A stretch of 64,000 nt of DNA from an uncultured Sulfitobacter sp. (GTDB lineage: Bacteria; Pseudomonadota; Alphaproteobacteria; Rhodobacterales; Rhodobacteraceae). Position 1 is the first letter of the stretch; each line of letters starts with the position of its first letter. The stretch spans positions 636,543 to 700,542 of the forward strand of contig NZ_CANMQD010000002.1 in the NCBI RefSeq assembly GCF_947499945.1, given 5' to 3'. The notes below the pieces were generated by a model. It was not told the DNA's origin. It saw nothing but the letters and a program-made list of their open reading frames with translations, and ran no database searches. A program made the translations under genes and the position numbers. Shown piece after piece: positions 9,020 to 19,033 of the stretch.

Positions 9020-10975
9020 TCAGGTGTTCATGCGATTTTCGATCAGGTCATCCACAACGGACGGGTCGGCCAGTGTTGAGGTGTCGCCCAAAGTCGCATG
9101 ATCGTTCTCGGCAATCTTGCGCAAGATGCGGCGCATGATTTTGCCCGAGCGTGTCTTGGGCAGTCCCGGAGCCCACTGGATCAGGTCGGGGGATGCGATG
9201 GGCCCGATCTCGGTGCGAACCCATGTGCGTAACTCGGTGCGGAGATCCTCGGTGGGCTCTTCCCCCCCCATGAGCGTGACATAGCAATAGATGCCCTGTC
9301 CTTTGATGGGGTGGGGGTAGCCAACCACGGCTGCCTCTGCAACTTTTGGGTGTGCGACCAGTGCTGATTCGACTTCGGCTGTGCCCATACGGTGACCAGA
9401 TACGTTGATCACATCATCAACACGGCCCGTGATCCAATAATCACCATCTTCGTCGCGCTTACAGCCGTCACCGGTAAAATAGTAGCCGGGATAATCAGAA
9501 AAGTATGTCTTTTCGAACCGCTCGTGATCGCCCCAAACGGTGCGCATCTGACCGGGCCAGCTGTTTGCGATGCACAAGACACCCTCGGCGGGATTGCCCT
9601 TAATTTCCTCAGCTGTCGTCGGCTCAAGGATGACAGGTTTGATGCCGAAAAACGGCTTCATCGCAGAGCCGGGCTTCATCGCATGGGCACCGGGCAGGGG
9701 CGTCATCAGATGACCGCCGGTTTCAGTCTGCCACCATGTGTCCACGATGGGGCATTTGCCACCGCCGATCACTTCATTGTACCAATTCCACGCTTCGGGG
9801 TTGATCGGCTCACCTACGGTGCCAAGGACGCGCAGCGACGACAGATCGCTCCCCTCGACAAAACTGTTGCCTTTACCCATTAGCGCGCGCAGCGCTGTGG
9901 GGGCGGTGTAGAACTGGTTGACCTTGTGTTTTTCGCAGACCTGCCAAAAGCGGCTGGCGTCAGGATAGGTTGGAACCCCTTCAAACATCACAGTCGTCGC
10001 ACCATTGGCCAGAGGGCCATAAACGATATAGCTGTGGCCCGTGACCCAGCCTACGTCGGCAGTACACCAGAAGATGTCGCCGTCCTTATAGTCGAAAGTC
10101 GTCTCGTGGGTCATGGCCGCATAAACGAGATACCCACCCGTCGAGTGCACAACACCCTTTGGTTGGCCTGTGGAACCTGAAGTGTAGAGGATGAACAGCG
10201 GGTCTTCGGCATTCATCGGCTCTGCGGGGCAGGTGTCAGCCGCCTCGCTTGCCAGAGCGTTATAATCGAAATCACGCCCTTCGGTCCATGTGGTCTGACC
10301 GCCTGTGCGCTTGACTACCAGACATTTCACGCTGTCCTTGCAGTGCAGCAGTGCCTGATCCGCATTGGTTTTAAGCGGGGTCGCACGGCCACCGCGCGGC
10401 GCATAATCTGCCGTTATCACAACCTTGGCTTCAGAGCCGTTGACGCGGGACGCGAGGGCATCAGGCGAAAAGCCTGCAAAAACGATGGAATGGATTGCGC
10501 CGATGCGTGCACAAGCAAGCATGGCATAAGCCGCCTCGGGGATCATTGGCAGATAGATGATGACGCGGTCGCCGCGTGTGACGCCCAAATCCTTGAGGAT
10601 ATTTGCCATCTTGCAGGTGCCTGCATGCAGGTCCTTATAAGTTATGTGCTGGGCCGCTTCTTCGGGGCTGTCAGGCTCCCATATGATGGCAGTTTGGTCG
10701 CCGCGCGTCTCGAGGTGGCGGTCGATACAATTGGCAGCCACATTCAGCTCGCCGTCTGCGTACCAGTTGATCTTGACTTGTCCGAGGGTGAAGTCGACAT
10801 CCGACACTTGGGTAAATGGTTTCATCCATTCTACACGCGCCCCTTGCTCACGCCAGAAACCGTCAGGGTCGCTGATCGACGCCTCATACATCGTGGTGTA
10901 TTTCGCGGCGTTGACGTGTGCGGCGTCTGCCATCTGTTGTGATGGCGGATAGGTTTTTGCGGCTGTGCTGGACAT
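9020..10975 (-). CDS. acs: Acetyl-CoA synthetase (AMP-forming)
   Basis: The 651-residue protein has the usual length and motifs: the P-loop-like [15 protein letters not shown], the [10 protein letters not shown]5 core, the [20 protein letters not shown] region and the C-terminal [13 protein letters not shown] with Lys612, the lysine acetylated in regulated Acs enzymes. It converts acetate, ATP and CoA to acetyl-CoA through acetyl-AMP in the cytoplasm. The ATG at 10975 has GGGAGG at good spacing; the frame upstream is not needed. It diverges from a TRAP binding-protein gene across about 500 bp, which fits co-regulated uptake and activation of organic acids, though this is inference. Confidence 0.96.
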   Translation of the reverse strand: MSSTAAKTYPPSQQMADAAHVNAAKYTTMYEASISDPDGFWREQGARVEWMKPFTQVSDVDFTLGQVKINWYADGELNVAANCIDRHLETRGDQTAIIWEPDSPEEAAQHITYKDLHAGTCKMANILKDLGVTRGDRVIIYLPMIPEAAYAMLACARIGAIHSIVFAGFSPDALASRVNGSEAKVVITADYAPRGGRATPLKTNADQALLHCKDSVKCLVVKRTGGQTTWTEGRDFDYNALASEAADTCPAEPMNAEDPLFILYTSGSTGQPKGVVHSTGGYLVYAAMTHETTFDYKDGDIFWCTADVGWVTGHSYIVYGPLANGATTVMFEGVPTYPDASRFWQVCEKHKVNQFYTAPTALRALMGKGNSFVEGSDLSSLRVLGTVGEPINPEAWNWYNEVIGGGKCPIVDTWWQTETGGHLMTPLPGAHAMKPGSAMKPFFGIKPVILEPTTAEEIKGNPAEGVLCIANSWPGQMRTVWGDHERFEKTYFSDYPGYYFTGDGCKRDEDGDYWITGRVDDVINVSGHRMGTAEVESALVAHPKVAEAAVVGYPHPIKGQGIYCYVTLMGGEEPTEDLRTELRTWVRTEIGPIASPDLIQWAPGLPKTRSGKIMRRILRKIAENDHATLGDTSTLADPSVVDDLIENRMNT

Positions 10976-11483
10976 GATGTTTCCTCCCGAATGCATGCCT
11001 GACAGGGCGGCGTGTCGTTGCATGCCATCCTGTCGTGGTCGAGCAGATCATAACGCGGTGGTAGGGGAAGGAAACAAACAAGACACATGTGAAGCATCCC
11101 GCTGTAAAGAATTTACAGATCACTGGCTGGTGTTGTAAATTCTAAGTGGTGGCTCTGGAAGAAGGCATAATTCAGCCCCGCCGCACCAGTGCAGTTTGTT
11201 CTTGTGCGGATTTTCACACATATTGATTTAGGGGCCGCTTAATTTGAGTTTGGGCACAGGGCTTATGCGGCTGATATATAGCGTAATTACTGGGAAGCGC
11301 ACAACACGGTGCAATATGTTATTGCAACCCGTCGGTCTGTGGGCTTTTGTACGGTACGTTGATAATGGGGAAACGCCCCCGCAATCAAACGACAATCGGA
11401 CGGAAGGGTGTTTGCCATGTAAGGCGCCCCTTGATGATCTAAAGAATTTGCAAAACCGAATGAAACCATGGGGAGAACCATCA
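10976..11483. other. Divergent promoter region between acs and dctP
   Basis: No credible gene is seen in these roughly 500 bp. It holds a perfect palindrome (listed separately at 11102-11118) and a related half-site, TTGTAAATTCTAAG, about 20 bp further on. The frames that cross it lack coding character. Confidence 0.5.
11102..11118. promoter_or_regulatory. Perfect palindrome CTGTAAA-GAA-TTTACAG, candidate operator
   Basis: Seven-base arms are exactly complementary around GAA. It sits about 127 bp upstream of the acs start. A partial second copy (TTGTAAATTC) follows on the acs-distal side. The likely bound protein is unknown. Confidence 0.45.
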
Positions 11484-12506
11484 ATGAAACTTAATAAATA
11501 TATGTCAGGTGCCGCTGTTGCCGCACTCAGCTTTGCATTTGTATCCGAAGCAGCCGCGACCGAGTGGAATGTATCCGTCTGGGGCAAGCGCCGCGCCTTT
11601 ACCGAGCATGTCGAGAAGCTGGCCGAGCTGGTATCGGAGAAAACCAACGGCGAGTTTACCATGAACGTGAGCTATGGCGGCCTGTCCAAAAACCGTGAGA
11701 ACCTTGATGGTATCTCTATTGGTGCTTTCGAGATGGCGCAGTTCTGCGCGGGCTACCACCGTGATAAAAACCGTGTTGTGACCGTGCTTGAGCTGCCGTT
11801 CTTGGGCGTTGAAAACCTTGACCAAGAACTGGCCGTTTCCAAAGCTGTCTATGCCCACCCTGCCGCTGCAGAGGAAATGGCACAGTGGAATGCAAAGCTG
11901 CTGATGACGTCACCGATGCCACAGTACAACCTTGTGGGCACAGGCACGCCACGCGCCACGCTGGAAGATTTCAAAGGCATGCGTGTGCGTGCAACAGGTG
12001 GCATCGGCCAAGCGTTCGAAGCGGTGGGCGGTGTACCAACCTCCGTAACATCCTCCGAAGCGTTCCAAGCGATGGAATCGGGCGTTGTTGACACAGTTGC
12101 ATTTGCCCAGCACGCGCACCTGTCCTTTGGCACAATCAACGAGGCCGACTGGTGGACTGCCAACCTCAACCCCGGCACTGTGAACTGTCCTGTTGTTGTG
12201 AACATCGACGCCTACGAGAGCCTGTCTGACGCCGAGCGTGAAGCGCTGGACTCATCTGTTGATGAAGCGCTCGAGCACTACCTTACCAACTATGGTGAGT
12301 TGCTGAAGCGCTGGGATGCCGTGCTCGAAGAGAAGGGCGTGCAGAAAGTCGAAATCGCGCCTGAAGTTCTGGCCGAGTTCCGCTCCAAGGCGGCTGACCC
12401 GATCCGCGATCAGTGGATTGCAGATATGGAAGCCCAAGGCATTCCGGGCCAAGAGCTGTATGATCTGGTGGTTAAAACACTCGCCGACGCAAAAAGCGGA
12501 AGCTGA
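11484..12506 (+). CDS. TRAP transporter solute-binding protein (DctP family)
   Basis: The 340-residue protein has a signal peptide (residues 1-24, SEAAA-TEW) and the DctP pattern: LEDFKGMRVRATGG with the conserved arginine that salt-bridges the substrate carboxylate, and VVNIDAYESLSDAEREALD near the C-terminus. The start at 11484 has GGGGAG upstream. It captures an organic acid in the periplasm for the DctQM genes that follow. A strong hairpin lies between it and the membrane subunits, which would favour surplus binding protein. The substrate cannot be named from sequence. Confidence 0.93.
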   Translation: MKLNKYMSGAAVAALSFAFVSEAAATEWNVSVWGKRRAFTEHVEKLAELVSEKTNGEFTMNVSYGGLSKNRENLDGISIGAFEMAQFCAGYHRDKNRVVTVLELPFLGVENLDQELAVSKAVYAHPAAAEEMAQWNAKLLMTSPMPQYNLVGTGTPRATLEDFKGMRVRATGGIGQAFEAVGGVPTSVTSSEAFQAMESGVVDTVAFAQHAHLSFGTINEADWWTANLNPGTVNCPVVVNIDAYESLSDAEREALDSSVDEALEHYLTNYGELLKRWDAVLEEKGVQKVEIAPEVLAEFRSKAADPIRDQWIADMEAQGIPGQELYDLVVKTLADAKSGS

Positions 12507-12550
12507 TCTAAGGGCAGGGGTGCTTAGGCACTTCTGACCAAAAACCAGCG

Positions 12551-12590
12551 GGCTGCGCAGTCCTGATGCACAGGTACTGCGCAGCCTTTT
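12551..12590 (+). terminator. Intrinsic terminator within the TRAP operon
   Basis: GGCTGCGCAGT (12551-12561) pairs perfectly with ACTGCGCAGCC (12576-12586), followed by TTTT. It lies between dctP and dctQ, so it probably acts as a partial terminator that lowers expression of the membrane subunits. Confidence 0.85.
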
Positions 12591-12610
12591 CGTCTATAAA
12601 TTTGGGGGGC

Positions 12611-13246
12611 ATGACCATGGCAGGTTCAGCCGCAGTGCTGGAAGATTCCAGCCTATTGAGCAAACTCGACCGCATGCTGCTACCTGTTGAGCGCTTTTGC
12701 GCGCTCCTGAGTGGCCTTGCGATTTTCTCACTGATGTTTCTAGCGGCCTATTCTGTCACAGCACGGAAATTCTTTGGCAGTCCGCTGATGGGGTATGTCG
12801 ACTATATCGAAGCGGCGATGCCTGTCATCGCGATCATGGGGGTGTCTTTCGTGGCGCGTGACGGCACGCATATCCGCATGGACATGTTGGTGAATGCGCT
12901 CAAGGGGCGTATCCTCTGGCTGTTTGAGTTGATCTCCGTTCTGCTCATGCTGGTCTTGATCATCGGCTTGACCTATGGCGCATGGGAGCATTTTGACCGC
13001 TCGTTTGATTGCGCACGTCCTTGGTGCTCACGCGACAGCTCGATTGACGTGAGCCTGCCAATCTGGCCTAGCAAACTGGTTGTGCCGGTTGCATTTGGCG
13101 TTCTGACGCTTCGGTTACTGCTCCAAGCATGGGGCTATGGTCGTGCGCTGGTGCTAGGGCTTGAAAACCCTGTCGCTGTGCCGCTCTCGCTCACCATTGA
13201 AGAGCAGGCCATGGCCGAAGCCAAAATTCTCGAAGGGGCTGACTGA
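12611..13246 (+). CDS. TRAP transporter small membrane subunit (DctQ family)
   Basis: The 211-residue protein has four predicted membrane helices (near residues 28-50, 60-80, 100-125 and 150-175) with the family's FGSPLMGYVDYIEAAMPVIA and RDGTHIRMDML segments. The start was placed at the ATG behind GGGGGG; a second ATG two codons later is equally possible. It bridges the binding protein and the large permease. Its TGA overlaps the ATG of the large subunit by one base, so the two are coupled. It is longer than typical DctQ proteins, as is usual in the subgroup with extra loops. Confidence 0.9.
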   Translation: MTMAGSAAVLEDSSLLSKLDRMLLPVERFCALLSGLAIFSLMFLAAYSVTARKFFGSPLMGYVDYIEAAMPVIAIMGVSFVARDGTHIRMDMLVNALKGRILWLFELISVLLMLVLIIGLTYGAWEHFDRSFDCARPWCSRDSSIDVSLPIWPSKLVVPVAFGVLTLRLLLQAWGYGRALVLGLENPVAVPLSLTIEEQAMAEAKILEGAD

Positions 13247-14649
13247 TGGAACCTATTGAAATCGGTATATACGTCTCTGCGGGCATGCTTGTTATGGTGC
13301 TGCTGGGCATGCGCGTGGCTTTCGCGGCTGGTCTGGCAGGGTATGTCGGGCTGGTCTGGCTTCGCTGGAATGGATTTGACTATGATCCGGATCGTTTTTG
13401 GAAAGCCGTCGAAATAAGCACCAAGATTGCAGGCCTGACGCCCCACTCCAAAGTGTCCGCACAGGTGCTCAGCCTGATCCCCGTGTTCATTATGATCGGT
13501 TATCTGGCCTACTATGCCAAGCTGACGACTGCTTTGTTCGAGGCATGCAAGCGCTGGTTCGCATGGGTGCCAGGTGGCTTGGCCGTCTCCACCGTTTTCG
13601 CCACTGCGGGTTTTGCCGCTGTCTCGGGTGCATCTGTGGCAACAGCGGCGGTCTTTGCGCGCATTGCCATCCCTGAAATGCTCAAGATCGGCTATAACAA
13701 ACAGTTCGCGGCAGGGGTTGTTGCCGCTGGTGGCACGCTGGCATCTCTGATCCCGCCCTCTGCAATCCTTGTGATCTATGCGATTATCGTGGAGCAGGAC
13801 GTGGGCATGTTGCTTCTTGCTGGGTTCATCCCCGGTATGTTCTCGGCCATCGTCTATGCCACGCTTATCATTGGCATTGCGCTGATCTGGAAGAATGTAG
13901 GGCCCCCTGTAACAGGCTTCACATGGAAGGAACGCTTTGAGAGCCTGCCACCCGCGCTGCCCATTGTGGCTGTGGTCGTGATCATCATCTTCTTCGTCTA
14001 TAATCCGTTTGGCGATGCTTGGGGCACCCCCACAGAAGGCGGTGCCGTGGGCGCGTTCATCGTGTTTATGATGGCGCTCTACCGCGGCATGCGCTGGGGC
14101 CAGCTCAAGGAAGCGCTGCTGGAGACAGCCAAACTCACCGTGATGATCTTTACCATCATTTGGGGCGTGTTGATCTATGTGCGGTTCTTGGGCTTTGCAG
14201 AGTTGCCCGACGCCTTCTCTGAATGGATTACGTCGCTTGAGCTTGCGCCGATTGTAATCTTGATCTGTATCCTGCTGGCCTATGCGGTGCTGGGGATGTT
14301 CATGGACGCGATTGGGATGCTGTTGCTCACGCTGCCTGTGGTCTACCCTGCGGTGATGGCGCTTAACGGCGGTGAGCTTGTCTCCGCTGCGGACAGTGCC
14401 TTTGGCATGTCGGGTCCGATGTGTGCGATCTGGTTCGGGATATTGGTGGTGAAGATGGCAGAGTTCTGTCTGATTACGCCGCCAATTGGCCTCAACTGTT
14501 TTGTTGTCGCAGGCGTGCGCGATGATCTGACCGTGCAGGATGTGTTCAAAGGTGTGACCCCCTTCTTCCTTGCGGATGCGGTGACAATTGCACTGCTTGT
14601 TGCCTTCCCTGCCATCGTTTTGTGGCTACCCACATTGGCGACCCAATAG
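13246..14649 (+). CDS. TRAP transporter large permease (DctM family)
   Basis: This 467-residue, multi-spanning protein (about 12-13 hydrophobic segments) carries family motifs such as AAGGTLASLIPPSAILVIYA, GMFMDAIGMLLLTLPVVYP and EFCLITPPIGLNCFVV. DctM drives sodium-coupled uptake of the solute delivered by DctP. It is somewhat longer than the roughly 425 residues typical of DctM, with an extra hydrophilic stretch after the first helix (WLRWNGFDYDPDRFWKAVE). It overlaps dctQ by one base and ends just before a hairpin. Confidence 0.93.
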   Translation: MEPIEIGIYVSAGMLVMVLLGMRVAFAAGLAGYVGLVWLRWNGFDYDPDRFWKAVEISTKIAGLTPHSKVSAQVLSLIPVFIMIGYLAYYAKLTTALFEACKRWFAWVPGGLAVSTVFATAGFAAVSGASVATAAVFARIAIPEMLKIGYNKQFAAGVVAAGGTLASLIPPSAILVIYAIIVEQDVGMLLLAGFIPGMFSAIVYATLIIGIALIWKNVGPPVTGFTWKERFESLPPALPIVAVVVIIIFFVYNPFGDAWGTPTEGGAVGAFIVFMMALYRGMRWGQLKEALLETAKLTVMIFTIIWGVLIYVRFLGFAELPDAFSEWITSLELAPIVILICILLAYAVLGMFMDAIGMLLLTLPVVYPAVMALNGGELVSAADSAFGMSGPMCAIWFGILVVKMAEFCLITPPIGLNCFVVAGVRDDLTVQDVFKGVTPFFLADAVTIALLVAFPAIVLWLPTLATQ

Positions 14650-14654
14650 AACCT

Positions 14655-14683
14655 CACATGCCGCTCCATCGGGACGGCGTGTG
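14655..14683 (+). terminator. Hairpin after dctM
   Basis: CACATGCCG (14655-14663) pairs with CGGCGTGTG (14675-14683) over nine base pairs with one T-G wobble, around an 11-base loop. No T-run follows, so termination may be weak. Confidence 0.55.
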
Positions 14684-14702
14684 ACCCAAGTGTAAAGCTG
14701 CC

Positions 14703-15839
14703 ATGTTCCGTTTTATCCACACCTCCGACCTGCATCTGGGCAAGCCGTTTGGCCGCCACACCGAGGACGTGCGGGGGCGTTTGCGCCAAGCGCGCCATGG
14801 CGTTTTGGACCGTTTGGCCGCTGCTGCGCGGGACCAAGGGGCAGGAACAATCCTGCTTGCTGGCGATACCTTCGATCAGGAAACCCCTGCACCCACGATC
14901 ACGCGCCAAGCGCTCAATGCCATGCGGCAGGCGGAGGATATTACGTGGGTCCTGATGCCCGGAAACCACGACAGCCTTGTGGCGAGCGAGCTTTGGCAGA
15001 CCATCACGCGGGACAAGCCCGACAATCTTGTGCTTGCGCTTGATGCTGAACCGATTGTTTTGGGCGCGGCGCATATCTTGCCTGCCCCTTGTACCACCCG
15101 CAATCCGGGTCGTGATCTCACGGTGGATATGGCGCGCCCAACCCCCGAAGGCGCTCTGCGCATAGGATTGGGCCACGGTGGTATCCACGATTTTGCCAGC
15201 CTCGGCTCTGTCGCAGCTGAAGGACCAAGCGGGACCATCGCCCCTGACCGTGCGGCATTGGCAGGGCTGGATTACCTCGGCCTCGGCGACTGGCACGGCC
15301 AAATCAGGGTGAGCGCCAACACATGGTATTCCGGCACGCCAGAGCCTGACAGTTTCAAACACGCCCATGCTGGAACGGCCCTCGCGGTCTCGCTGGCGGG
15401 AGTGGGGTCCGTGCCCGACGTAAAACCGGTGCGCACAGGTGCGATCCATTGGCAGCGGCTGGCCCTTGACTTAATGCCGCAAGACGATGTGATCGAGCTT
15501 GTTGCAGGCAGGTTGCCACCGCTTGATCTGCGCCGTGATACGCTTTTTCATATGGATGTGCAGGGGCGTTTGGGCGTGCAACAGGTCCAGCAATTGCGTC
15601 TGGGGCTGGAACGCGCGGCCCCTGATTTCCTCAACCTGACCTATGATCTGGGTGCTGTGCGCCTTGAGCATAACACCAATGATCTGGATGCGATTGACCC
15701 GTCGGGTGGTGCGCTGCGCCAAGCCGCCGAAGCGCTGGCCCTGAGGGCGCAGGACGTTGATCTTTCCGCAGCAGATCGCCAGATTGCAGCGTCGGCCCTG
15801 TCGCAGCTCTTTTTCTTTGTCGCGGAGCAGGATGCATGA
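14703..15839 (+). CDS. SbcD/YhaO-like metallophosphoesterase, DNA repair exonuclease
   Basis: The 378-residue protein opens with FIHTSDLHLGKPFG, then LLAGDTFDQ, MPGNHDS and LGHGG, the metal-binding motifs (D-x-H, GD, GNHD, H) of calcineurin-like nucleases such as SbcD and Mre11. Its stop overlaps the start of the next gene (ATGA), which encodes an SMC-like ATPase, so the pair should form an SbcCD/YhaON-type complex that cleaves DNA ends and hairpins. The size and the context fit the YhaO subgroup as well as SbcD. No ribosome-binding site stands out before the ATG. Confidence 0.88.
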   Translation: MFRFIHTSDLHLGKPFGRHTEDVRGRLRQARHGVLDRLAAAARDQGAGTILLAGDTFDQETPAPTITRQALNAMRQAEDITWVLMPGNHDSLVASELWQTITRDKPDNLVLALDAEPIVLGAAHILPAPCTTRNPGRDLTVDMARPTPEGALRIGLGHGGIHDFASLGSVAAEGPSGTIAPDRAALAGLDYLGLGDWHGQIRVSANTWYSGTPEPDSFKHAHAGTALAVSLAGVGSVPDVKPVRTGAIHWQRLALDLMPQDDVIELVAGRLPPLDLRRDTLFHMDVQGRLGVQQVQQLRLGLERAAPDFLNLTYDLGAVRLEHNTNDLDAIDPSGGALRQAAEALALRAQDVDLSAADRQIAASALSQLFFFVAEQDA

Positions 15840-18469
15840 AACTCCGCAGCATTTCTCTGAGCAATGTGCGCAAATTTGCGGGCCAGACGGCAACCATCAG
15901 TGGCATCAGCGACGGGGTGAGCGTGGTGGCCCAAGCAAACGAGTTTGGCAAATCAACTTTCTTTGACGCGTTGCATGCGCTGTTTTTTCTCAAATATGGC
16001 TCCACCACCCGCGAGGTGAAAGCCCTGCAACCCCGCGCAGGGGGTGCGGTGCGGGTGAGTGCCGAAATCGAATTACCCAAAGGGCGTTTCACCCTTGAGA
16101 AGTCATTTTTGGCGCAAAAGCGCGCCTCGGTTAAGGATGCAAACGGGACCATAATCGCTCTTGATGACGAGGCCGAGAACTGGATCTCGCAGCTAATGGG
16201 CAGTGGCCTTGAGGGGCCTGCGGGCCTGCTTTGGGTGCGTCAGGGGATCACGGCTCTTGAGCCTGCTGGCAGCTCCAAAACTGAAAAAGACAGCCTTCTG
16301 GGCGCGCGGCGCAATCTGCTGTCCTCGGTCGCAGGCGAGATCGACATGATCACGGGCGGCAGGCGCATGGACCGCGTTATCGAAGCGGCAACGCAGGCCT
16401 TGGCACGTTTGGCCACAGCGACGGGAAAACCTGTGGTAAAGGGGCCGTGGAAAGAGGCGGAGTTGGAGGCGGAGGCGCATGCGTTGCGCCATGCGGAATT
16501 GGACCGCGCCTGCCGTGATTTGACTTCCGCTCTTGCGCAGCGCCGCGAGGTGACCGCGCGTCTGTCCCAGCTTGAAGCGCGGGGCGCGCAAGAGGCATTG
16601 ACCCTTGCGCTCGAGCAGGCACAGGCGGCCTATGATGCGGCACAGGCCCATGCGGACAAAGTGGCTCAAGCGGAGGCACAGGCCAAACTACGCCAGTTGG
16701 AACTGGACGGCGCACAGGCAAAGCTAGACGGGCTGATTGCGACGGCCCAGACATTCGACGCGGCCCGGACTGTGCTGGAGCTTGCTACCAACGCCCACAG
16801 AGAAGCCAAAACGCGTGCAGACTCTGCACAGGCCGTGATGGAGAAAGCGGAAGCCGACCTGACGCACGCAGGGATAGCATTGAAAGCGGCAGCGGATGCA
16901 AAGGAGACGGCGCAGCAGCAGGCCTTGCACCGCAATGCCGCCGAAAAGCATGACCAGTTGGCCGATCTTGTGGCACAGATCGGCGGAAAACGCCGCGCCC
17001 TTGAGGCGGCACATTCAATCTTTAAAGGTCTTCAGGTGACCCCTGATGCGCTGTCGTTGATCGAGCAGACCCAAGCGACCTACACGCGTGCCAAACATGA
17101 AGCCAGTGCGGGTGGTGTTACGATAGAGCTATCCTATGACGGCGTGGAGCGGGTCGCGGCCTCTGGCGTGGTACTTGAGAGCGGCCTTCACACAATAGCC
17201 CAGCGGCAGGTCTTTGACCTCGACGGGATCGGGCGGATGACCATTGATCCGGGGGCTGCCGCTTTAGATATGGCTGCGGTCGAGCAGGCATCGTTGAAGG
17301 CTGCGGCAGCGCTTGGCGCGGTGGATATGCCGGATGTTGCTGCGGCGCGGGCCGCCGCGGCCCAACGCTTGGAAGTGGCTTCGGAGATTGCGCTACTCAC
17401 CCGCCTGATCGAGACACTGGCCCCGCGGGGGATCGAGGCGGCTCAAGCGGAACTGGACCAAGCGAAAGCGGCCCTCGCCGTTTTGCAGGGCGGCGCAGCG
17501 CCAGTTGTAGAAGATATGGCGGTGCTGGAGAAAACCTTTGAGACGGCGCAGGAAGCAGAGCAGGCGGCACGCCGAGCTTATGACAGACTGCGCGACACCC
17601 GTGATGGAGCCCGAACAAAGCTTGCACAAACCGAGGCGGAACGCGGTGCTGCCCAAAACGCATTTGACACAGCCGCTGCCGCCTATGGTGATCCCGCTAC
17701 ATTTGCGCAGCGGCAGGCAGATGCCGCGCGTGCGCACTCGTCTGCACAGGTTACAGCGCAAGACGCCCATGCCACTGTGGCAGAGATCCGCCGCGCGGCC
17801 CCTGACCTGATTACGGCGCAGGCGGATCTGACCCGCGCCAAAACGGTCGCCGAGAACGCCCGCGAGGAGCGTAGCGAGTTGCGCACTCGCAGCGCGGATT
17901 TGAGTGCGACGATCCGCGCCCGCGCCGAAGACGGTGTCGAGGAGAAACGCGATGAAGTTGCAGGTCTGCTGCAATCCGCCCAAGAACGTGCAGCACGGTT
18001 CGCCCATGAGGCGGCGGGTCTAAGCCTGCTGGTCGAAGCGTTGCGTGCGAAGCGGGGCGCCGCCCAAGAGGCGTATTTCGGCCCCGTTCAGGAAGAGCTT
18101 GCCCCCCTGTTGGCGCTGCTGCATGACGATGCGGCGCTGAGCTTTGATCCGACTTCCATGCTGCCTCAAGGCTTGGCGCGCGGCGGTGCGGAGGAGCAGA
18201 TGGAGATGCTCAGCGGGGGCACCCAAGAGCAGATTGCCATCCTCACGCGCCTCGCATTTGCGCGCCTGTTTGCGCGACAGGGCAAACCGATGCCGATCAT
18301 CCTTGATGACGCCCTTGTATATTCAGACGACACGCGGATCATGGCGATGTTTACCGCATTGCACCGTGTCGCCGCTGACCAGCAGGTGATTGTGTTTTCC
18401 TGCCGCCAGATGGCTTTTGCGGGTTTGGGCGGTGTGCGCCCGCAAGTAGATGTGGTTCAGGACAGGTAA
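15836..18469 (+). CDS. SbcC/YhaN-like SMC-type ATPase
   Basis: The 877-residue protein has an N-terminal P-loop (NEFGKST, residues 35-41), long alanine/glutamate-rich coiled-coil stretches either side of residue 400-500, and a C-terminal ABC signature LSGGTQEQ (residues 792-799) with Walker B PIILDD (Asp824 and Asp825). This is the layout of SbcC/Rad50/YhaN proteins that clamp DNA ends and drive the partner nuclease. The base before the P-loop core is unusual: position 33, where family members have Gly (GPNEAGKST), is Gln. No zinc-hook CxxC was seen in the middle, which favours the YhaN-like class. Confidence 0.85.
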   Translation: MKLRSISLSNVRKFAGQTATISGISDGVSVVAQANEFGKSTFFDALHALFFLKYGSTTREVKALQPRAGGAVRVSAEIELPKGRFTLEKSFLAQKRASVKDANGTIIALDDEAENWISQLMGSGLEGPAGLLWVRQGITALEPAGSSKTEKDSLLGARRNLLSSVAGEIDMITGGRRMDRVIEAATQALARLATATGKPVVKGPWKEAELEAEAHALRHAELDRACRDLTSALAQRREVTARLSQLEARGAQEALTLALEQAQAAYDAAQAHADKVAQAEAQAKLRQLELDGAQAKLDGLIATAQTFDAARTVLELATNAHREAKTRADSAQAVMEKAEADLTHAGIALKAAADAKETAQQQALHRNAAEKHDQLADLVAQIGGKRRALEAAHSIFKGLQVTPDALSLIEQTQATYTRAKHEASAGGVTIELSYDGVERVAASGVVLESGLHTIAQRQVFDLDGIGRMTIDPGAAALDMAAVEQASLKAAAALGAVDMPDVAAARAAAAQRLEVASEIALLTRLIETLAPRGIEAAQAELDQAKAALAVLQGGAAPVVEDMAVLEKTFETAQEAEQAARRAYDRLRDTRDGARTKLAQTEAERGAAQNAFDTAAAAYGDPATFAQRQADAARAHSSAQVTAQDAHATVAEIRRAAPDLITAQADLTRAKTVAENAREERSELRTRSADLSATIRARAEDGVEEKRDEVAGLLQSAQERAARFAHEAAGLSLLVEALRAKRGAAQEAYFGPVQEELAPLLALLHDDAALSFDPTSMLPQGLARGGAEEQMEMLSGGTQEQIAILTRLAFARLFARQGKPMPIILDDALVYSDDTRIMAMFTALHRVAADQQVIVFSCRQMAFAGLGGVRPQVDVVQDR

Positions 18470-18571
18470 GTGATGGGTGCTTTGGGCAGAAGAAACGTCT
18501 GGAAACACCCGCTTTATTGAGCCACGATACACATCAACGAGCGGCCCGTCAGGCTAGGAGGACGCGTATAT

Positions 18572-18991
18572 ATGAGACAGACCAGCAACTCACTAATTGA
18601 ACGTTTTGGTGTTCTGCGTTTTTGCGCGGCATGGGGAATTGCGTGCACAGCGCTTGCCTTTGGAAGTATGGCACATGCCCAGTCCGAGGCAGAATGCATT
18701 GCCCCGCAAGTGCAGCAATTAATGAACGCTTGCGCGGCCAAGGAATACCGGGAGGCTGATGCCGCGCTCAACACCGCGTGGAAGTCGGCCAAGGCATTTG
18801 CCGATGCGATTGGGCGGAATAAAGCACTGCTAGAAGCGCAGCGGGCGTGGCTGACCTACCGCGATGCGGCCTGTGATGTGCATGCCAGCCCTTTTGAGGG
18901 TGGATCGCTCCAGCCGCTGATCCAAAGCACCTGCTTGAGCAAACTCACCGCAGAGCGCACGCGCATGTTGCTGGAATTCAATGCTTACTGA
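18572..18991 (+). CDS. Secreted LprI-like (DUF1311) protein
   Basis: The 139-residue protein has a strong AGGAGG site, a signal peptide ending at AHAQ (about residue 36) and a mature domain with four cysteines and the motifs LNTAWKSA, LLEAQRAWLTYRDAACD and CLSKLTAERTRML. This matches the lysozyme inhibitor LprI/DUF1311 family, whose members are periplasmic or surface proteins of varied or unknown role. It stands alone between the nuclease pair and the next oxidoreductase. A role in lysozyme inhibition is family knowledge and not shown here. Confidence 0.85.
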   Translation: MRQTSNSLIERFGVLRFCAAWGIACTALAFGSMAHAQSEAECIAPQVQQLMNACAAKEYREADAALNTAWKSAKAFADAIGRNKALLEAQRAWLTYRDAACDVHASPFEGGSLQPLIQSTCLSKLTAERTRMLLEFNAY

Positions 18992-19033
18992 GATGGTGCA
19001 AACCGGATCAACACAACGACCAAAGGATCAAAG

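Noticed and set aside
10343..10942. Plus-strand frame of 199 codons within acs
   Set aside because: Antisense shadow of the acetyl-CoA synthetase gene, with no recognisable domain.
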